A stretch of 64,000 bases of DNA from a bacterium D16-36 (GTDB taxonomy: Bacteria > Bacillota > Clostridia > Lachnospirales > Lachnospiraceae): NCBI GenBank assembly GCA_003611745.1, contig RAYF01000022.1, positions 1 through 64,000 on the forward strand. The letters run 5' to 3'. This document shows positions 25,321-34,198 of the stretch, piece by piece (the first letter of the stretch is position 1; each line of letters starts with the position of its first letter). The notes below the pieces were generated by a model. That model did no database searches. It saw only the letters and a list, made by a program, of their open reading frames with translations, and was not told the origin of the DNA. A program made the translations under genes and the position numbers.

Positions 25321-25818
25321 CTAAACCGCAAAAGCCTCTTTTATACTATTGTAATGCAAAAAAATCCCCTGCCTGCCAAAAGCTTCAATCTGCCCCAGAT
25401 CTGCAATCATAAAGCCGGATGCCTCCTCTTCCTGCAGCACCACATCCTCCTGCTCGAAATCAACCTGAAAGCGGTAAACATCAACAAAATAATTGTCTCC
25501 CGGATTTTCACGGCGATAGGAGAATAGAAAACCTCCTTCACATCCCGACACATCAAGGCCCGTCTCCTCCCTGATTTCCCGTACCACCGCATCCCTAGAG
25601 TCCTCACCGGCCACAGCCGCGCCGCCCGACACTTCCCACCAGCCTGGCGCCCAGCTTTTATCCTCTGCCCTGCGGGTAATCAGAAATTTTCCGTCCGGGC
25701 GCATAATAACCCCCAAAACCGATAAGTGATAATCCCCCTCTTTCATACGCCAGTCGTCCCTCACCATTGTGCGCCCTGTGCGCTGCTTCTCCCTGTTGTA
25801 AATATCCCAAACTTCCAT
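25321..25818 (-). CDS. NUDIX hydrolase
   Basis: A 165-residue pyrophosphohydrolase with the full Nudix box: GGAAVAGEDSRDAVVREI followed by REETGLDV, giving G-x5-E-x7-REUxEExGU. The N-terminal MEVWDIYN...R-TGRTMVRDD segment resembles Idi/MutT-like NUDIX proteins that act on nucleotide or prenyl diphosphates. The exact substrate is not readable. I chose the ATG at 25818 for its AAGGAGA site and because MEVWDIYN is the typical beginning. Confidence 0.88.
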   Translation of the reverse strand: MEVWDIYNREKQRTGRTMVRDDWRMKEGDYHLSVLGVIMRPDGKFLITRRAEDKSWAPGWWEVSGGAAVAGEDSRDAVVREIREETGLDVSGCEGGFLFSYRRENPGDNYFVDVYRFQVDFEQEDVVLQEEEASGFMIADLGQIEAFGRQGIFLHYNSIKEAFAV

Positions 25819-26015
25819 TAACCTGACTCTCCTTTTCCTGCCTATGCCACCCGTCAAAACGAAAATGCTCCTGCCAGAGCGTGCCCGAAATATGCCTCAG
25901 TACAAATCCTTTGTCAAGTATACCATATTTTTACGGATTTTTGCACTTTAATCTAAAGCGGCACAGAAATGTATTATTCCGTTATGCATTCACACGCGGA
26001 AATCACAAATTACAC

Positions 26016-26044
26016 TTGCAAAAAGCAAAATAGTCTGTTACTAT
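26016..26044 (+). promoter_or_regulatory. Promoter of the MATE transporter leader
   Basis: TTGCAA (26016-26021) and TACTAT (26039-26044) are 17 bp apart on the plus strand. Transcription would begin near 26051, leaving an untranslated leader of about 175 nt before the MATE gene. Confidence 0.6.
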
Positions 26045-26050
26045 TAATAA

Positions 26051-26172
26051 TGCGGCTGCAGCTTGGGATATCGTTCTGCGGTATCATGTCAATTTTCACC
26101 CGAAGCATGCCCAAGTATAACCCAATTTAGAATGATAAGCACAAACTTCCATTTATAGCAGGAAGTTTTTTT
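26051..26172 (+). promoter_or_regulatory. Structured leader with attenuator ahead of the MATE gene
   Basis: The leader begins with GCTTGGG (about 26059) that can pair with CCCAAG (about 26110), enclosing some 45 nt. It ends in an intrinsic terminator, AAACTTCC/GGAAGTTT with a T7 run (26143-26172), 54 bp before the start codon. A terminator placed between promoter and gene implies conditional read-through, for example a riboswitch or a translated-leader control. I do not recognise the sequence as any known riboswitch class. Confidence 0.55.
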
Positions 26173-26225
26173 CGTGTGGAGTTCCCTATAAAGAAAAAAG
26201 CAGCGCAGAAAAGAGGTTGTTACAT

Positions 26226-27581
26226 ATGAAAGACAAAACTGTAGAAATTTTTGAAGATGCACCAGTTCCAAAAGCTGTGTTCGTCAATATCATCCCTTCT
26301 GTTATCAGTATGCTGATGGTACTGATTTATAATCTGGCAGATACATTTTTTATCTCACAGACTAAAAATGCATACATGGTTGCCGCTGTATCGCTCGCCA
26401 CCCCTGCATTTTTATTCTTTATGGCAGTCGGGATGCTTTTCGGCATTGGAGGAACATCCTTGATTTCAAGAATGCTGGGGGAAGGCAGGCGGCAAGACGC
26501 AAAACATGCCTGTTCCTTCTGTTTCTGGACAGGGACAGCAGTGGGCATTGCCGGCATGGCAGTTATCCTTCTGGCAATTGACCCTGTAGCAAAACTCGTA
26601 GGAGCTACCCCTGACACTATGGAGTATGTCAAACAGTATCTGATGATTGTCGCCATCGGCGTGCCTTTTCTGGTAATCGGCAATATTTTCAGCACCATTA
26701 TCAGGGCAGAAGGTAAAGCAAATAAAGCCATGGCAGGCATGATTCTGGGCAATGTTGCAAATATTGTGCTGGATCCGGTAATGATTCTTCTTTTCGGCTG
26801 GAATGTAGCCGGAGCTGCCGTTGCTACCGTTATCGGAAATATTTTAAGTGCTGTATTTTACATTATTCACTTTTTAGGCGGAAGCTCCATCCTTACCATC
26901 CATCCAAAATATTACCGCGCCGGAAAAGGTATCGCCGCAGGGGTTTTCTCCATCGGCATTCCGGCTTCCCTCAATAGTATCCTGATGAGCACTTCCAATG
27001 TACTGGTCAACAAACTAATGGTTCATTATGGGGATATGGCAGTTGCCGGGCTCGGTGTTGCCATGAAAGTAAATATGGTAGCCGTCATGCTTTTAATCGG
27101 TGTGGGAACCGGCATCCAGCCGCTCCTCGGCTACAATTTCGGCTCCGGCAACAAAAAGCGTTTCCTTGGGATCCTGCGCTTTTCACTGATTCTGGCAGTT
27201 TCGTTAAGCCTTATCATGACAGTTATCTGCTATCTCGGTGCCGGCCCAATGGTAAACGCATTTCTGGAACAGAAAGACGCCTACTCCTTCGGTATGCAGT
27301 TTGCAAGAACCCTGATCCTATCCGGCCCGATACTGGGAGTCCTTTTCGTCCTCATAAACACAATACAGTCCATGGGTGCCGCAATCCCTTCGCTGATACT
27401 GTCAATCAGCCGACAGGGCCTGCTCTACATCCCTGTACTGTTTCTGTTTAATAAGGTATTTTCATCCGCTAGGATGCTGGTTATGGCACAGCCGGTAACA
27501 GATTATCTTGCCGTAATTTTATCTATCATTCTGGCATTTTTCGCTTTCGGAAAATATTTTGAAGAGCGAAAGGAACAATAA
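26226..27581 (+). CDS. MATE-family efflux transporter
   Basis: A 451-residue inner-membrane antiporter of the MATE/DinF family, with about twelve hydrophobic helices in two homologous halves. The first half opens FVNIIPSVISMLMVLIYNLADTFF, and the central GIQPLLGYNFGSG and the repeat of NxLADxxF/NVLVNK are family hallmarks. It would export drugs or metabolites using Na+ or H+. The ATG at 26226 was preferred to the upstream TTG. It is preceded by an attenuator leader. Its 3' end overlaps the YfhO-like gene tail-to-tail by 56 bp. Confidence 0.93.
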   Translation: MKDKTVEIFEDAPVPKAVFVNIIPSVISMLMVLIYNLADTFFISQTKNAYMVAAVSLATPAFLFFMAVGMLFGIGGTSLISRMLGEGRRQDAKHACSFCFWTGTAVGIAGMAVILLAIDPVAKLVGATPDTMEYVKQYLMIVAIGVPFLVIGNIFSTIIRAEGKANKAMAGMILGNVANIVLDPVMILLFGWNVAGAAVATVIGNILSAVFYIIHFLGGSSILTIHPKYYRAGKGIAAGVFSIGIPASLNSILMSTSNVLVNKLMVHYGDMAVAGLGVAMKVNMVAVMLLIGVGTGIQPLLGYNFGSGNKKRFLGILRFSLILAVSLSLIMTVICYLGAGPMVNAFLEQKDAYSFGMQFARTLILSGPILGVLFVLINTIQSMGAAIPSLILSISRQGLLYIPVLFLFNKVFSSARMLVMAQPVTDYLAVILSIILAFFAFGKYFEERKEQ

Positions 27582-30243
27582 GTGTTAAAATCCCTGCTAT
27601 GGTAAGCATAAGGCCAAGCCCCTTGCCGGGGGCATGGTAAATCAATTCTACTGTATGCCTGCCAGCGGGGATTTCTGCCCCCAAAAATGCTATATTCACC
27701 TTCAGGATATCTATTTCTTCCCCATCTAAAATAATCTTAAAATTATTGTCATATGGGATGCTTGTAATCAGATAACCATTTTCTGATACATCCACGCTCC
27801 CTTTCAGGCTGCTGTTCACCCTCCCCTTTTCCAGAACAACAGGATTACGGTAGAGCGCAGGATTCTGGAAGTCACTCAGATTTCCCGTAAAGGCTTTTAC
27901 ATTTCGAATTTTATAATTTCCATCGCTTAATTCAATAGATATTTTATCCTGATTTTCTTTCTTGGAAATCACAAACGTAAAATTAGTATTCTGATTGGCA
28001 TATTCATGGGAAACAGCCGTCAAACGGTTTGTCTGGCCATTCACCCGGACATGCATGTCACTATCCGGCCTCTTATTTTCCACATCAAATACAAGGGCAA
28101 ACAGATTACCCTTTCTGCGTCCAGATTCCCCGGTTATCTGCAGTTCTTTTTTGATATCAGCTTTTGCCCTAATCTCATAACCGTCTGCCGTTTTCTTCAC
28201 CGTAAGCTGCGGCGTATCGCATTCTGGCAGCCTGATACTGCATTCCTGCATCTCCGCCATATCTGTATCCAGATTTGATACGGATCCGGCCTTCCCATCA
28301 GGTACCACAGCATAATGCAGCAGCGCTGTTTGATTTGTTGGAAAAGAACGCCTTCGGTACTGCCCTTCGCCCACCACCTGATCTGTCACATACAAAACAG
28401 GTGCTACAGATGAATTTTTCAGAAGGCTGCTGTTTTTCACAGGCCCATAACCCGCTGCCTGTCCATCATATAATATATACTTGACTCCCATAAACTGCAG
28501 AAAACAAGGGTTATCTGTTGCCGACTGCATCATATTATTGCGGAACGGCTCATTGAGTGTATACGTATTTTTACGGAAATTCCAGTATTCTTTATTGTAG
28601 CAGGAAGAATACATGGAAGTGATATTCTGGCGGATGTCCGCAATCCGGTTTACATTATTATGGTTCGTTTCCCCGTCTCCGCTGATTTCCTCCAATCGGT
28701 AAAAAGAATCATCCCCGTCGAGCGTATCCGAAATAGATTTTACTTTCTGGCTGTCTATGACATTTTTATATTTGTCCGCCGCAATCATGCGTTCCCTGTA
28801 CGGGTGCATTTTGATATCATAACAAAAAAGAAAAAGGCAGGAAACGGACAGCATGAACACTGGGAAAGCTTTATTCCATAGTAACCCTCCCATTCTGCCA
28901 TAACTCCGGGCGCCAGATACATCCCCTCCCCCATCGCGGATTCCACTTGGACGGCGGATTCTTTCTGCAGCCGCTGAGATGAATACAGGCAGCAGGTAAC
29001 AAAGACATGCCAAAGCATAATCTGCCCACGCTAATGGCAGATACTTGTCAAAATCCTGATTACACTTTGTCAGATATAGCAGCAGCCCCGTCAAAGCCCA
29101 CGGCAGAACCTCCCTAACTATCCCACAAATTTTATGTGATACATACTTTCCGCACTGCAGGCATACCAGAGGCAGAAATGGGATAAACACCTTCTGCTTA
29201 TCATACAAACCTCCGTTTAACAGGAATCCCACCGCAGGCACGGCTGTGATTACAGTTAACGTGATTGGCAGCACCCGTTCCTGCCATCTTGAGGCACAAA
29301 AGATACCGCCAAGCACCGCTGCGATAGCCAGTACAGATAACCCCATCCCATACGGGGTATATAATATTTTTAAAGGATCAAAAGAAAGCAGTGATGTTAT
29401 CTGCGCCTTCGCCGCATTTTCCTGCCGGCTGGAAAAAATAGAAACAGCCGTGGGAACCAGAAGAATCCCGCACAGCAGGATTCCCTGCAGCAAAATCCCC
29501 ACATAACAGATTCCTTTTTTCAGCATTGGAAAAAAGGAGGCCTTGTCCGCCATATTTAAATATTCAGAAACTGCATAGAGGCAGAGCGCCAGCATGCCGC
29601 CTATGCTGAAATAGAAACTCGTAAGGATCATCCCTGCTGTCCCTGCAAGCAGCCACCCCCTTTTCTGCCTTTTGAGATAATCATCTGTACCAAGCAATGA
29701 CAGGCAGAGAAACGGCATGTAATTAATAAACATCAACTGGTTGTACGACTGATAAATCATTGATGCTGCGAGTGAAAAAAGAAGCGATGTGCCAAAGCAT
29801 ATCCCCCGCGTCATCTCTTTCCGCCTTAAAAAGCGGTAAAACAGGAGGACAGATGCAATATAACTAAGAATGCTGCTTCCCATAATGTAATAGTCCATTC
29901 TGATAAACGGGAAAAGAAATGAAAGCAGGACCACCGGGCTAAACAGCCCATAGTATGACAGATGGTATATATTCTGTCCGCCCCCTATATTCCACGCGAA
30001 ATCCGGCAAAAGGCTGCCTGTCTCATAAAACCGCCTCCGAAAATAATCCGGTATCACGCTGTGCTGGTTAATCCAGTCTACTTTTGAGCCAAAAACGCCA
30101 TACTGCAGCACAAAAAGCCAGCAGAATGCCATACACGCCAAAATAAGCAATAAAACACACAGAATGTCCCTGTTCCTGATAAAAGTACTTGTCCCCGGCT
30201 TCTTTAAACCGCCGGTATGCCCTAAATCCCCTCTAATATTTTT
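27526..30243 (-). CDS. YfhO-family membrane protein
   Basis: A very large integral membrane protein (905 residues from the TTG at 30243, or 916 from a TTG at 30276). About twelve N-terminal helices are followed by a roughly 380-residue extracytoplasmic domain and a final helix at the C terminus. VDWINQHSVIPDYFRRRFYETG and FAWNIGGGQNIYHLSYYG near the N terminus are hallmarks of YfhO, a GT-C-type glycosyltransferase. In Bacillus, YfhO works with a CsbB-type GT2 enzyme in lipoteichoic acid glycosylation. The gene immediately upstream here is exactly such a GT2, so the pair probably decorates a cell-envelope polymer. I favour the TTG with AAGGGG upstream, but the start is uncertain. Confidence 0.88.
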   Translation of the reverse strand, partial: KNIRGDLGHTGGLKKPGTSTFIRNRDILCVLLLILACMAFCWLFVLQYGVFGSKVDWINQHSVIPDYFRRRFYETGSLLPDFAWNIGGGQNIYHLSYYGLFSPVVLLSFLFPFIRMDYYIMGSSILSYIASVLLFYRFLRRKEMTRGICFGTSLLFSLAASMIYQSYNQLMFINYMPFLCLSLLGTDDYLKRQKRGWLLAGTAGMILTSFYFSIGGMLALCLYAVSEYLNMADKASFFPMLKKGICYVGILLQGILLCGILLVPTAVSIFSSRQENAAKAQITSLLSFDPLKILYTPYGMGLSVLAIAAVLGGIFCASRWQERVLPITLTVITAVPAVGFLLNGGLYDKQKVFIPFLPLVCLQCGKYVSHKICGIVREVLPWALTGLLLYLTKCNQDFDKYLPLAWADYALACLCYLLPVFISAAAERIRRPSGIRDGGGDVSGARSYGRMGGLLWNKAFPVFMLSVSCLFLFCYDIKMHPYRERMIAADKYKNVIDSQKVKSISDTLDGDDSFYRLEEISGDGETNHNNVNRIADIRQNITSMYSSCYNKEYWNFRKNTYTLNEPFRNNMMQSATDNPCFLQFMGVKYILYDGQAAGYGPVKNSSLLKNSSVAPVLYVTDQVVGEGQYRRRSFPTNQTALLHYAVVPDGKAGSVSNLDTDMAEMQECSIRLPECDTPQLTVKKTADGYEIRAKADIKKELQITGESGRRKGNLFALVFDVENKRPDSDMHVRVNGQTNRLTAVSHEYANQNTNFTFVISKKENQDKISIELSDGNYKIRNVKAFTGNLSDFQNPALYRNPVVLEKGRVNSSLKGSVDVSENGYLITSIPYDNNFKIILDGEEIDILKVNIAFLGAEIPAGRHTVELIYHAPGKGLGLMLTIAGILTLIVPFALQNIFRKRKMPE

Positions 30244-30262
30244 CAACCTAACACCCCTTATT

Positions 30263-31237
30263 TCATGATTGTGCAACTTCTGTATCCTGCCTGCCCTCTT
30301 CTTCCTGATTCTGGCTCTCTTCTTTTAAAATATAAATCGGGCGGTGTTTTGTCTCTAAATATGTCCTTGACAAATATGCCCCCATTATGCCGATACAAAA
30401 AAGCTGGACCCCGCTTACCAGAAATATAATACAGACCAGAGAAGTCCATCCGGCAACCGAATCCCCAAAAATCAAGGTTCTGGCGGCGATAAAAACTGTC
30501 ATAAAAAATGCTACAATGCAGAAAAAAATCCCCATAAAAGATGCCAGCGAAAGCGGGACAATAGAGAATCCCAGAATCCCCTCTAAAGAATATGCAGCTA
30601 ATTTGGCAAGCGACCACTTCGTTTTGCCGGCACACCTCTGTGTGTTATGGAATTCGAGCCAGACTGTGCGGAAGCCGACCCACTGGAAAATCCCCTTGGA
30701 AAAGCGGTTGTATTCCTGTATTTCAAGAACAGACTTTACCATATTTTTTTTCATCATCCTATAATCACGCGCACCATTTACAATCTCTGTACTGGAAATT
30801 TTATTGATAAATTTATAAAAACAATTAGATAGAAAAGAACGTATCTTTGGCTCACCTTCCCTGTCCGCACGGCGGGTTGCAACGCAGTCGCAGTCTTCTG
30901 ACTGGAGCATTTGATACATTTTGGGCAGAAGCTCCACAGGATCCTGCAGATCCACATCCATCACTGCCACATAATCCCCTGTAGCATTTGACATGCCTGC
31001 ATAGAGCGCTGCTTCCTTCCCAAAATTTCTGGAAAATGACAGATATCTGCAGCGATGGTCCTTTTTTGCCATATCCCGCATGTCAGCCAGCGTCCCGTCC
31101 GTAGAACCATCATCCACAAAAATTAATTCAAATGTTACTTCTTTCATAGAATCCATTACCGGCAAAATTGCATCATAATAAACCGGTATTGCCTCCTGCT
31201 CGTTAAAGCAGGGAATTATAACCGAAATTTTATCCAT
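30263..31237 (-). CDS. GT2 glycosyltransferase, CsbB/GtrB-like
   Basis: A 324-residue membrane-associated family 2 glycosyltransferase that would move a sugar from a nucleotide donor to undecaprenyl phosphate. The GT-A domain has VIIPCFNEQE, FVDDGSTDGT and the metal-binding VMDVDLQDP near residue 95, with a typical CAGKTKWSLAKL segment near residue 208. Two C-terminal helices (about 232-255 and 267-290) anchor it. It lies directly upstream of the YfhO-like gene, mirroring the CsbB-YfhO partnership. A GtcA-type flippase gene is not seen nearby. Confidence 0.92.
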   Translation of the reverse strand: MDKISVIIPCFNEQEAIPVYYDAILPVMDSMKEVTFELIFVDDGSTDGTLADMRDMAKKDHRCRYLSFSRNFGKEAALYAGMSNATGDYVAVMDVDLQDPVELLPKMYQMLQSEDCDCVATRRADREGEPKIRSFLSNCFYKFINKISSTEIVNGARDYRMMKKNMVKSVLEIQEYNRFSKGIFQWVGFRTVWLEFHNTQRCAGKTKWSLAKLAAYSLEGILGFSIVPLSLASFMGIFFCIVAFFMTVFIAARTLIFGDSVAGWTSLVCIIFLVSGVQLFCIGIMGAYLSRTYLETKHRPIYILKEESQNQEEEGRQDTEVAQS

Positions 31238-31255
31238 AATACCTCAAACTCCTCC

Positions 31256-31714
31256 TTAACCCATAAAGCACCTACTACTGCTTTTTAACTGCTTTTTAAC
31301 TTCTTTCTGCCATCCATACATATCTGCAAGCGTTACTGTATCTATCACGCTGTTGATGGCATCATTTATTTTTTTGTAGAGAATAACACTCACACAGCTT
31401 TCCTGTTTGTTGCACTGGTTCTCATCATACTCCAGACATGGAACCGGAGCCATATTATTTCCCTCCGCCAGACGCAGGATCTCCCCGACTGTATATTGCT
31501 CAGGGGCTCTCACCAGCAGATACCCCCCTTGGGCGCCTCTGACACTGCGGATCAGCCCCGCTTTATGCAGCATTGCAACAATCTGCTCCAGATATTTATC
31601 AGATATATCCTGCCTCGCGGCAATATCCTTTAACTTCACCGGCTCCCCGCCGCTGTAAGTCACCAAGTCCAACATCAGGCTAAGCGCATACCTTCCTTTC
31701 GTTGTAATCTTCAT
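31256..31714 (-). CDS. Rrf2-family regulator, IscR-like
   Basis: A 152-residue Rrf2 regulator. The winged helix-turn-helix is at the N terminus (MKITTKGRYALSLMLDL, then QDISDKYLEQIVAMLHKAGLI and VRGAQGGYLL). Three Cys near residues 95-110 (PCLEYDENQCNKQESC) could bind a [2Fe-2S] cluster as in IscR. Such proteins tune Fe-S or sulfur genes. The nifS-iscU-mnmA cluster about 8 kb away has a dyad over its promoter that is a candidate target. GGAGGG precedes the chosen ATG at 31714. It lies 19 bp upstream of the GT2 gene, an unrelated function, so co-transcription may be incidental. Confidence 0.9.
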   Translation of the reverse strand: MKITTKGRYALSLMLDLVTYSGGEPVKLKDIAARQDISDKYLEQIVAMLHKAGLIRSVRGAQGGYLLVRAPEQYTVGEILRLAEGNNMAPVPCLEYDENQCNKQESCVSVILYKKINDAINSVIDTVTLADMYGWQKEVKKQLKSSSRCFMG

Positions 31715-31779
31715 TCCGCCCTCCACTACCTACATTGGTACAACCTATTGATAATTAAATGTATAAATATTCTGCATTT

Positions 31780-31796
31780 ATTACTTCGGAAGTAAT
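31780..31796. promoter_or_regulatory. Short palindrome between murI and the Rrf2 gene
   Basis: ATTACTTC and GAAGTAAT are mirrored around a single central base, 7 bp beyond the murI stop and 66 bp before the Rrf2 start. It lacks a T run, so an operator is more likely than a terminator. Autoregulation by the Rrf2 protein is possible but not shown. Confidence 0.35.
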
Positions 31797-31802
31797 ATCC
31801 GC

Positions 31803-32579
31803 CTAGATTTTTCTATTCAGCAGATACCGGCACAGTTCTAATTCCTCTGCCGTATTACGGCTGTTTATAAACTCTACTTTTCCTTTCCCCTCCGCATCCG
31901 ATAATTTTCCTGCAGAGGACAGCCGTCTTTTCATTTCCCGTGCTGTTCCATTTCCGCCATCAAAAATTGCTACCTTATCTCCCACCACCTGTGATATCAT
32001 CCCTCTGGCAAATGGATAATGAGTACATCCTAAAACAATGGCATCTACCTTTTCCTTTATCACCCCCCACAAAAGCTCTGTCAGGTATTTCCGTAAATCC
32101 TCACCATCCAAATCCCCCCTCTCGATAAATTCCATCAGCCCCGGACAGGGAAGGCAGATAATTCGGGCATCCATTTTATACTTTCCCATCAGCCTTTGAA
32201 ACTTTTCCTGCTGTAGTGTCATCGGTGTCGCCATAACTACAATACGCCCGCCAGCATACTGCGATACCGCAGGCTTTATAGCAGGTTCAATGCCTACCAG
32301 CGGCAGTTTGGGATATCTCTCTCTGAGAACTGCCACAGCGGCACTAGTCGCTGTATTGCAGGCAACTACAATAGATTTAGCTCCTCTATCCATAAGTTTT
32401 TCCACATTATGAACCGTTAATCCACGCACTTCCTCCAGAGACTTTGTCCCATATGGGGCATGAAGCGAATCACCCAGATAAATATAGTCCTCATTCGGCA
32501 TGACATTTACCAGTTCCCTCAGCACACTGATACCGCCTACCCCGGAATCAAATACTCCAATCGGCTCCCTGTTCTTCAT
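31803..32579 (-). CDS. murI: Glutamate racemase
   Basis: MurI interconverts L- and D-glutamate and supplies D-Glu for peptidoglycan. The 258-residue cytosolic enzyme has the FDSGVGG motif near residue 10, YGDSLHAPYG-like YLGDSLHAPYG near residue 34, and the two catalytic Cys in VACNTATS (near 73) and LGCTHYPF (near 184). Length is typical. It follows the aldolase gene on the same strand with a 38-bp gap and its own GGAGC site. Confidence 0.96.
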   Translation of the reverse strand: MKNREPIGVFDSGVGGISVLRELVNVMPNEDYIYLGDSLHAPYGTKSLEEVRGLTVHNVEKLMDRGAKSIVVACNTATSAAVAVLRERYPKLPLVGIEPAIKPAVSQYAGGRIVVMATPMTLQQEKFQRLMGKYKMDARIICLPCPGLMEFIERGDLDGEDLRKYLTELLWGVIKEKVDAIVLGCTHYPFARGMISQVVGDKVAIFDGGNGTAREMKRRLSSAGKLSDAEGKGKVEFINSRNTAEELELCRYLLNRKI

Positions 32580-32617
32580 TACACTGCTCCATTTCCTACT
32601 TCATTCCCAGAAACACT

Positions 32618-33592
32618 TTAATCCCTGTCTATAATCTCTTTGTAAAACTCTGTGTAATCCTTGCGCCCTTCCTTCATTGCCGCAATAGCTGCACGCGGAT
32701 GCTGATTCAGATGCCCCGTCAAAAGATATGGAATCGCAAATCCCCATTCCATCCCCTCTTCCTGCAAAGAAACTACAAACTTCTCAATAAATTGGATGAC
32801 AGGGAACAAATGGTATTTTGGATTTTTTAAAAATCCCAGCAAAAGCTCCATTGCACAGTTTCCGGCGCCGCGCCCCATGCCGCTCATAGTTGCATCCAGA
32901 TACGATACCCCCTGTGCACATGCTTCTATTGTATTGGCAAATGCAAGCTGCTGATTATTGTGTGCATGCATTCCGATATATTTCCCATACTTTTCACCAA
33001 TTTCCATATATTGTTCAGAAATCATGCGGATCTGCTCCGGAACAAGGGAGCCAAAACTATCAACGATATATATGCCGTCTACACAGCTCTTGCCAAGCAT
33101 CTCCAGAGCCATAGCAATATCTGACTCCTTGGAATTGGATATCGCCATAATATTACAGGTAGTCTCATATCCCTTCCTGTTTGCATCTTCTATCATGTCA
33201 ATCGCAGCAGGCATAGTGTTGACATAAGTTGCTACGCGCACCAAATCAACGGGGCTGTCACTCCTGTCGTGAATATCCTGCTTATAATTACATCTCCCTA
33301 CATCCGCCATAATAGAAAGCTTCAAATCTGTGTCATTATCCCCAACAATCTCACGGATCTGCTCATCCGTGGAAAACTTCCACTTGCCAAATTTATCTTC
33401 ATCAAACATTTCTTTGTCAGCCCGGTAGCCAAATTCCATATAATCTACGCCTGCTTTCACGTTCGCCTTATATAATCCCTTGACAAATTCATCCGTAAAA
33501 TAGAAATCATTCACAAGGCCCCCATCGCGGATGGTAGCATCCAAAACCTTAATGTCCGGACGAAATGATAATAAATTTCCTCGTTGTGCCAT
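32618..33592 (-). CDS. HMG-CoA lyase-like aldolase
   Basis: A 324-residue DRE-TIM metallolyase-type protein, annotated in related bacteria as an aldolase catalytic-domain protein. The metal-binding DATIRDGG opening (near residue 18) replaces the canonical DxTLRDG, and MHAHNNQQLAFAN near residue 209 supplies two His ligands. Relatives include 4-hydroxy-2-oxovalerate aldolase and HMG-CoA lyase, but the substrate here is unknown. GGAGGA precedes the ATG at 33592. A clear promoter lies about 120 bp upstream. Confidence 0.88.
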   Translation of the reverse strand: MAQRGNLLSFRPDIKVLDATIRDGGLVNDFYFTDEFVKGLYKANVKAGVDYMEFGYRADKEMFDEDKFGKWKFSTDEQIREIVGDNDTDLKLSIMADVGRCNYKQDIHDRSDSPVDLVRVATYVNTMPAAIDMIEDANRKGYETTCNIMAISNSKESDIAMALEMLGKSCVDGIYIVDSFGSLVPEQIRMISEQYMEIGEKYGKYIGMHAHNNQQLAFANTIEACAQGVSYLDATMSGMGRGAGNCAMELLLGFLKNPKYHLFPVIQFIEKFVVSLQEEGMEWGFAIPYLLTGHLNQHPRAAIAAMKEGRKDYTEFYKEIIDRD

Positions 33593-33712
33593 CTTAAATT
33601 CCTCCATTTCTAAAAAGCCGTACTATATACTTCCTGTAGTAAACGCTTTTTCCTATCCTGTAACAGCCTGTAAACATCCGCTGCCCACCCTGCCGTAATA
33701 CACAATGTGTAA

Positions 33713-33741
33713 ATTATACTAAACTGCATGGCAGAATGCAA
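33713..33741 (-). promoter_or_regulatory. Promoter of the aldolase gene
   Basis: On the minus strand TTGCAT and TATAAT are 17 bp apart, only 10 bp from the left end of the palindromic element at 33751, so the element lies just upstream of the core promoter. Confidence 0.65.
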
Positions 33742-33750
33742 GGTTGTTGT

Positions 33751-34021
33751 CTAAAATGTAATATTGTCCCCAGTATCTTGTCTGGCGCACTTTGCTGCGT
33801 TTTCTAAAATGTAATATTGCCGCTGGCATTTCTCTCCGCCGCACGCTTCCGCTCGGAAGAGGCACGTAATGGTGCATAGGAATGTAAAAAACACATTCCA
33901 AGCACCAACGGCCTCTTAACGGCGGCGTCGCAAAACGCCAGCGGCAATATTACATCCCCAGATAACGGCTGCTGAAAGAGCGTGCCTCATCTACGATACT
34001 GGGGACAATACTACATTTTAG
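33751..34021. mobile_element. 271-bp palindromic element
   Basis: The ends are inverted copies of CTAAAATGTAATATTGTCCC followed by CAGTATC (one mismatch). An internal pair repeats the theme: CTAAAATGTAATATTGCCGC TGGC on the left against GCCAGCGGCAATATTACAT on the right. The centre has GGAATGT/ACATTCC around 33890. The element has no coding capacity and is unrelated to the 683-bp family. No clear target duplication was found, although GGTTG occurs near both ends. Confidence 0.72.
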
Positions 34022-34075
34022 ATGGTTGAAGGCCCTGTTGGGTGGAAGACTGTGTGAAATAGGTAGGATAAGAGA

Positions 34076-34187
34076 GTTTGAAAAGCAAAAATGCTAGCAA
34101 CTTTATTGAAATACACTGCTTTATTTCTCTTGTCAACAACAATAATTGCAAAAAGCAAGAATTCTCTTGAATCCCTGCTTTTCAAAC
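34076..34187. repeat. 112-bp inverted repeat with GTTTGAAAAGCA ends
   Basis: GTTTGAAAAGCA (34076-34087) is mirrored exactly at 34176-34187. The interior shows weaker symmetry (TTGCAAAAAGCAAG, GAATTCTCTTG). It lies just downstream of the small gene at 34199-34387, and its right end includes the TTTTCAAACA sequence that other gene 3' ends carry. Confidence 0.5.
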
Positions 34188-34198
34188 ATGTTCCTAAA

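Noticed and set aside
26051-26172. A known riboswitch such as fluoride, yybP-ykoY or guanidine in the MATE leader
   Set aside because: None of the conserved core motifs of those classes could be read here, so it was listed only as an unrecognised structured leader.
33751-34021. A CRISPR array in the repeat-rich segment
   Set aside because: The repeats are inverted and unevenly spaced, not direct with regular spacers, and no cas genes are nearby.
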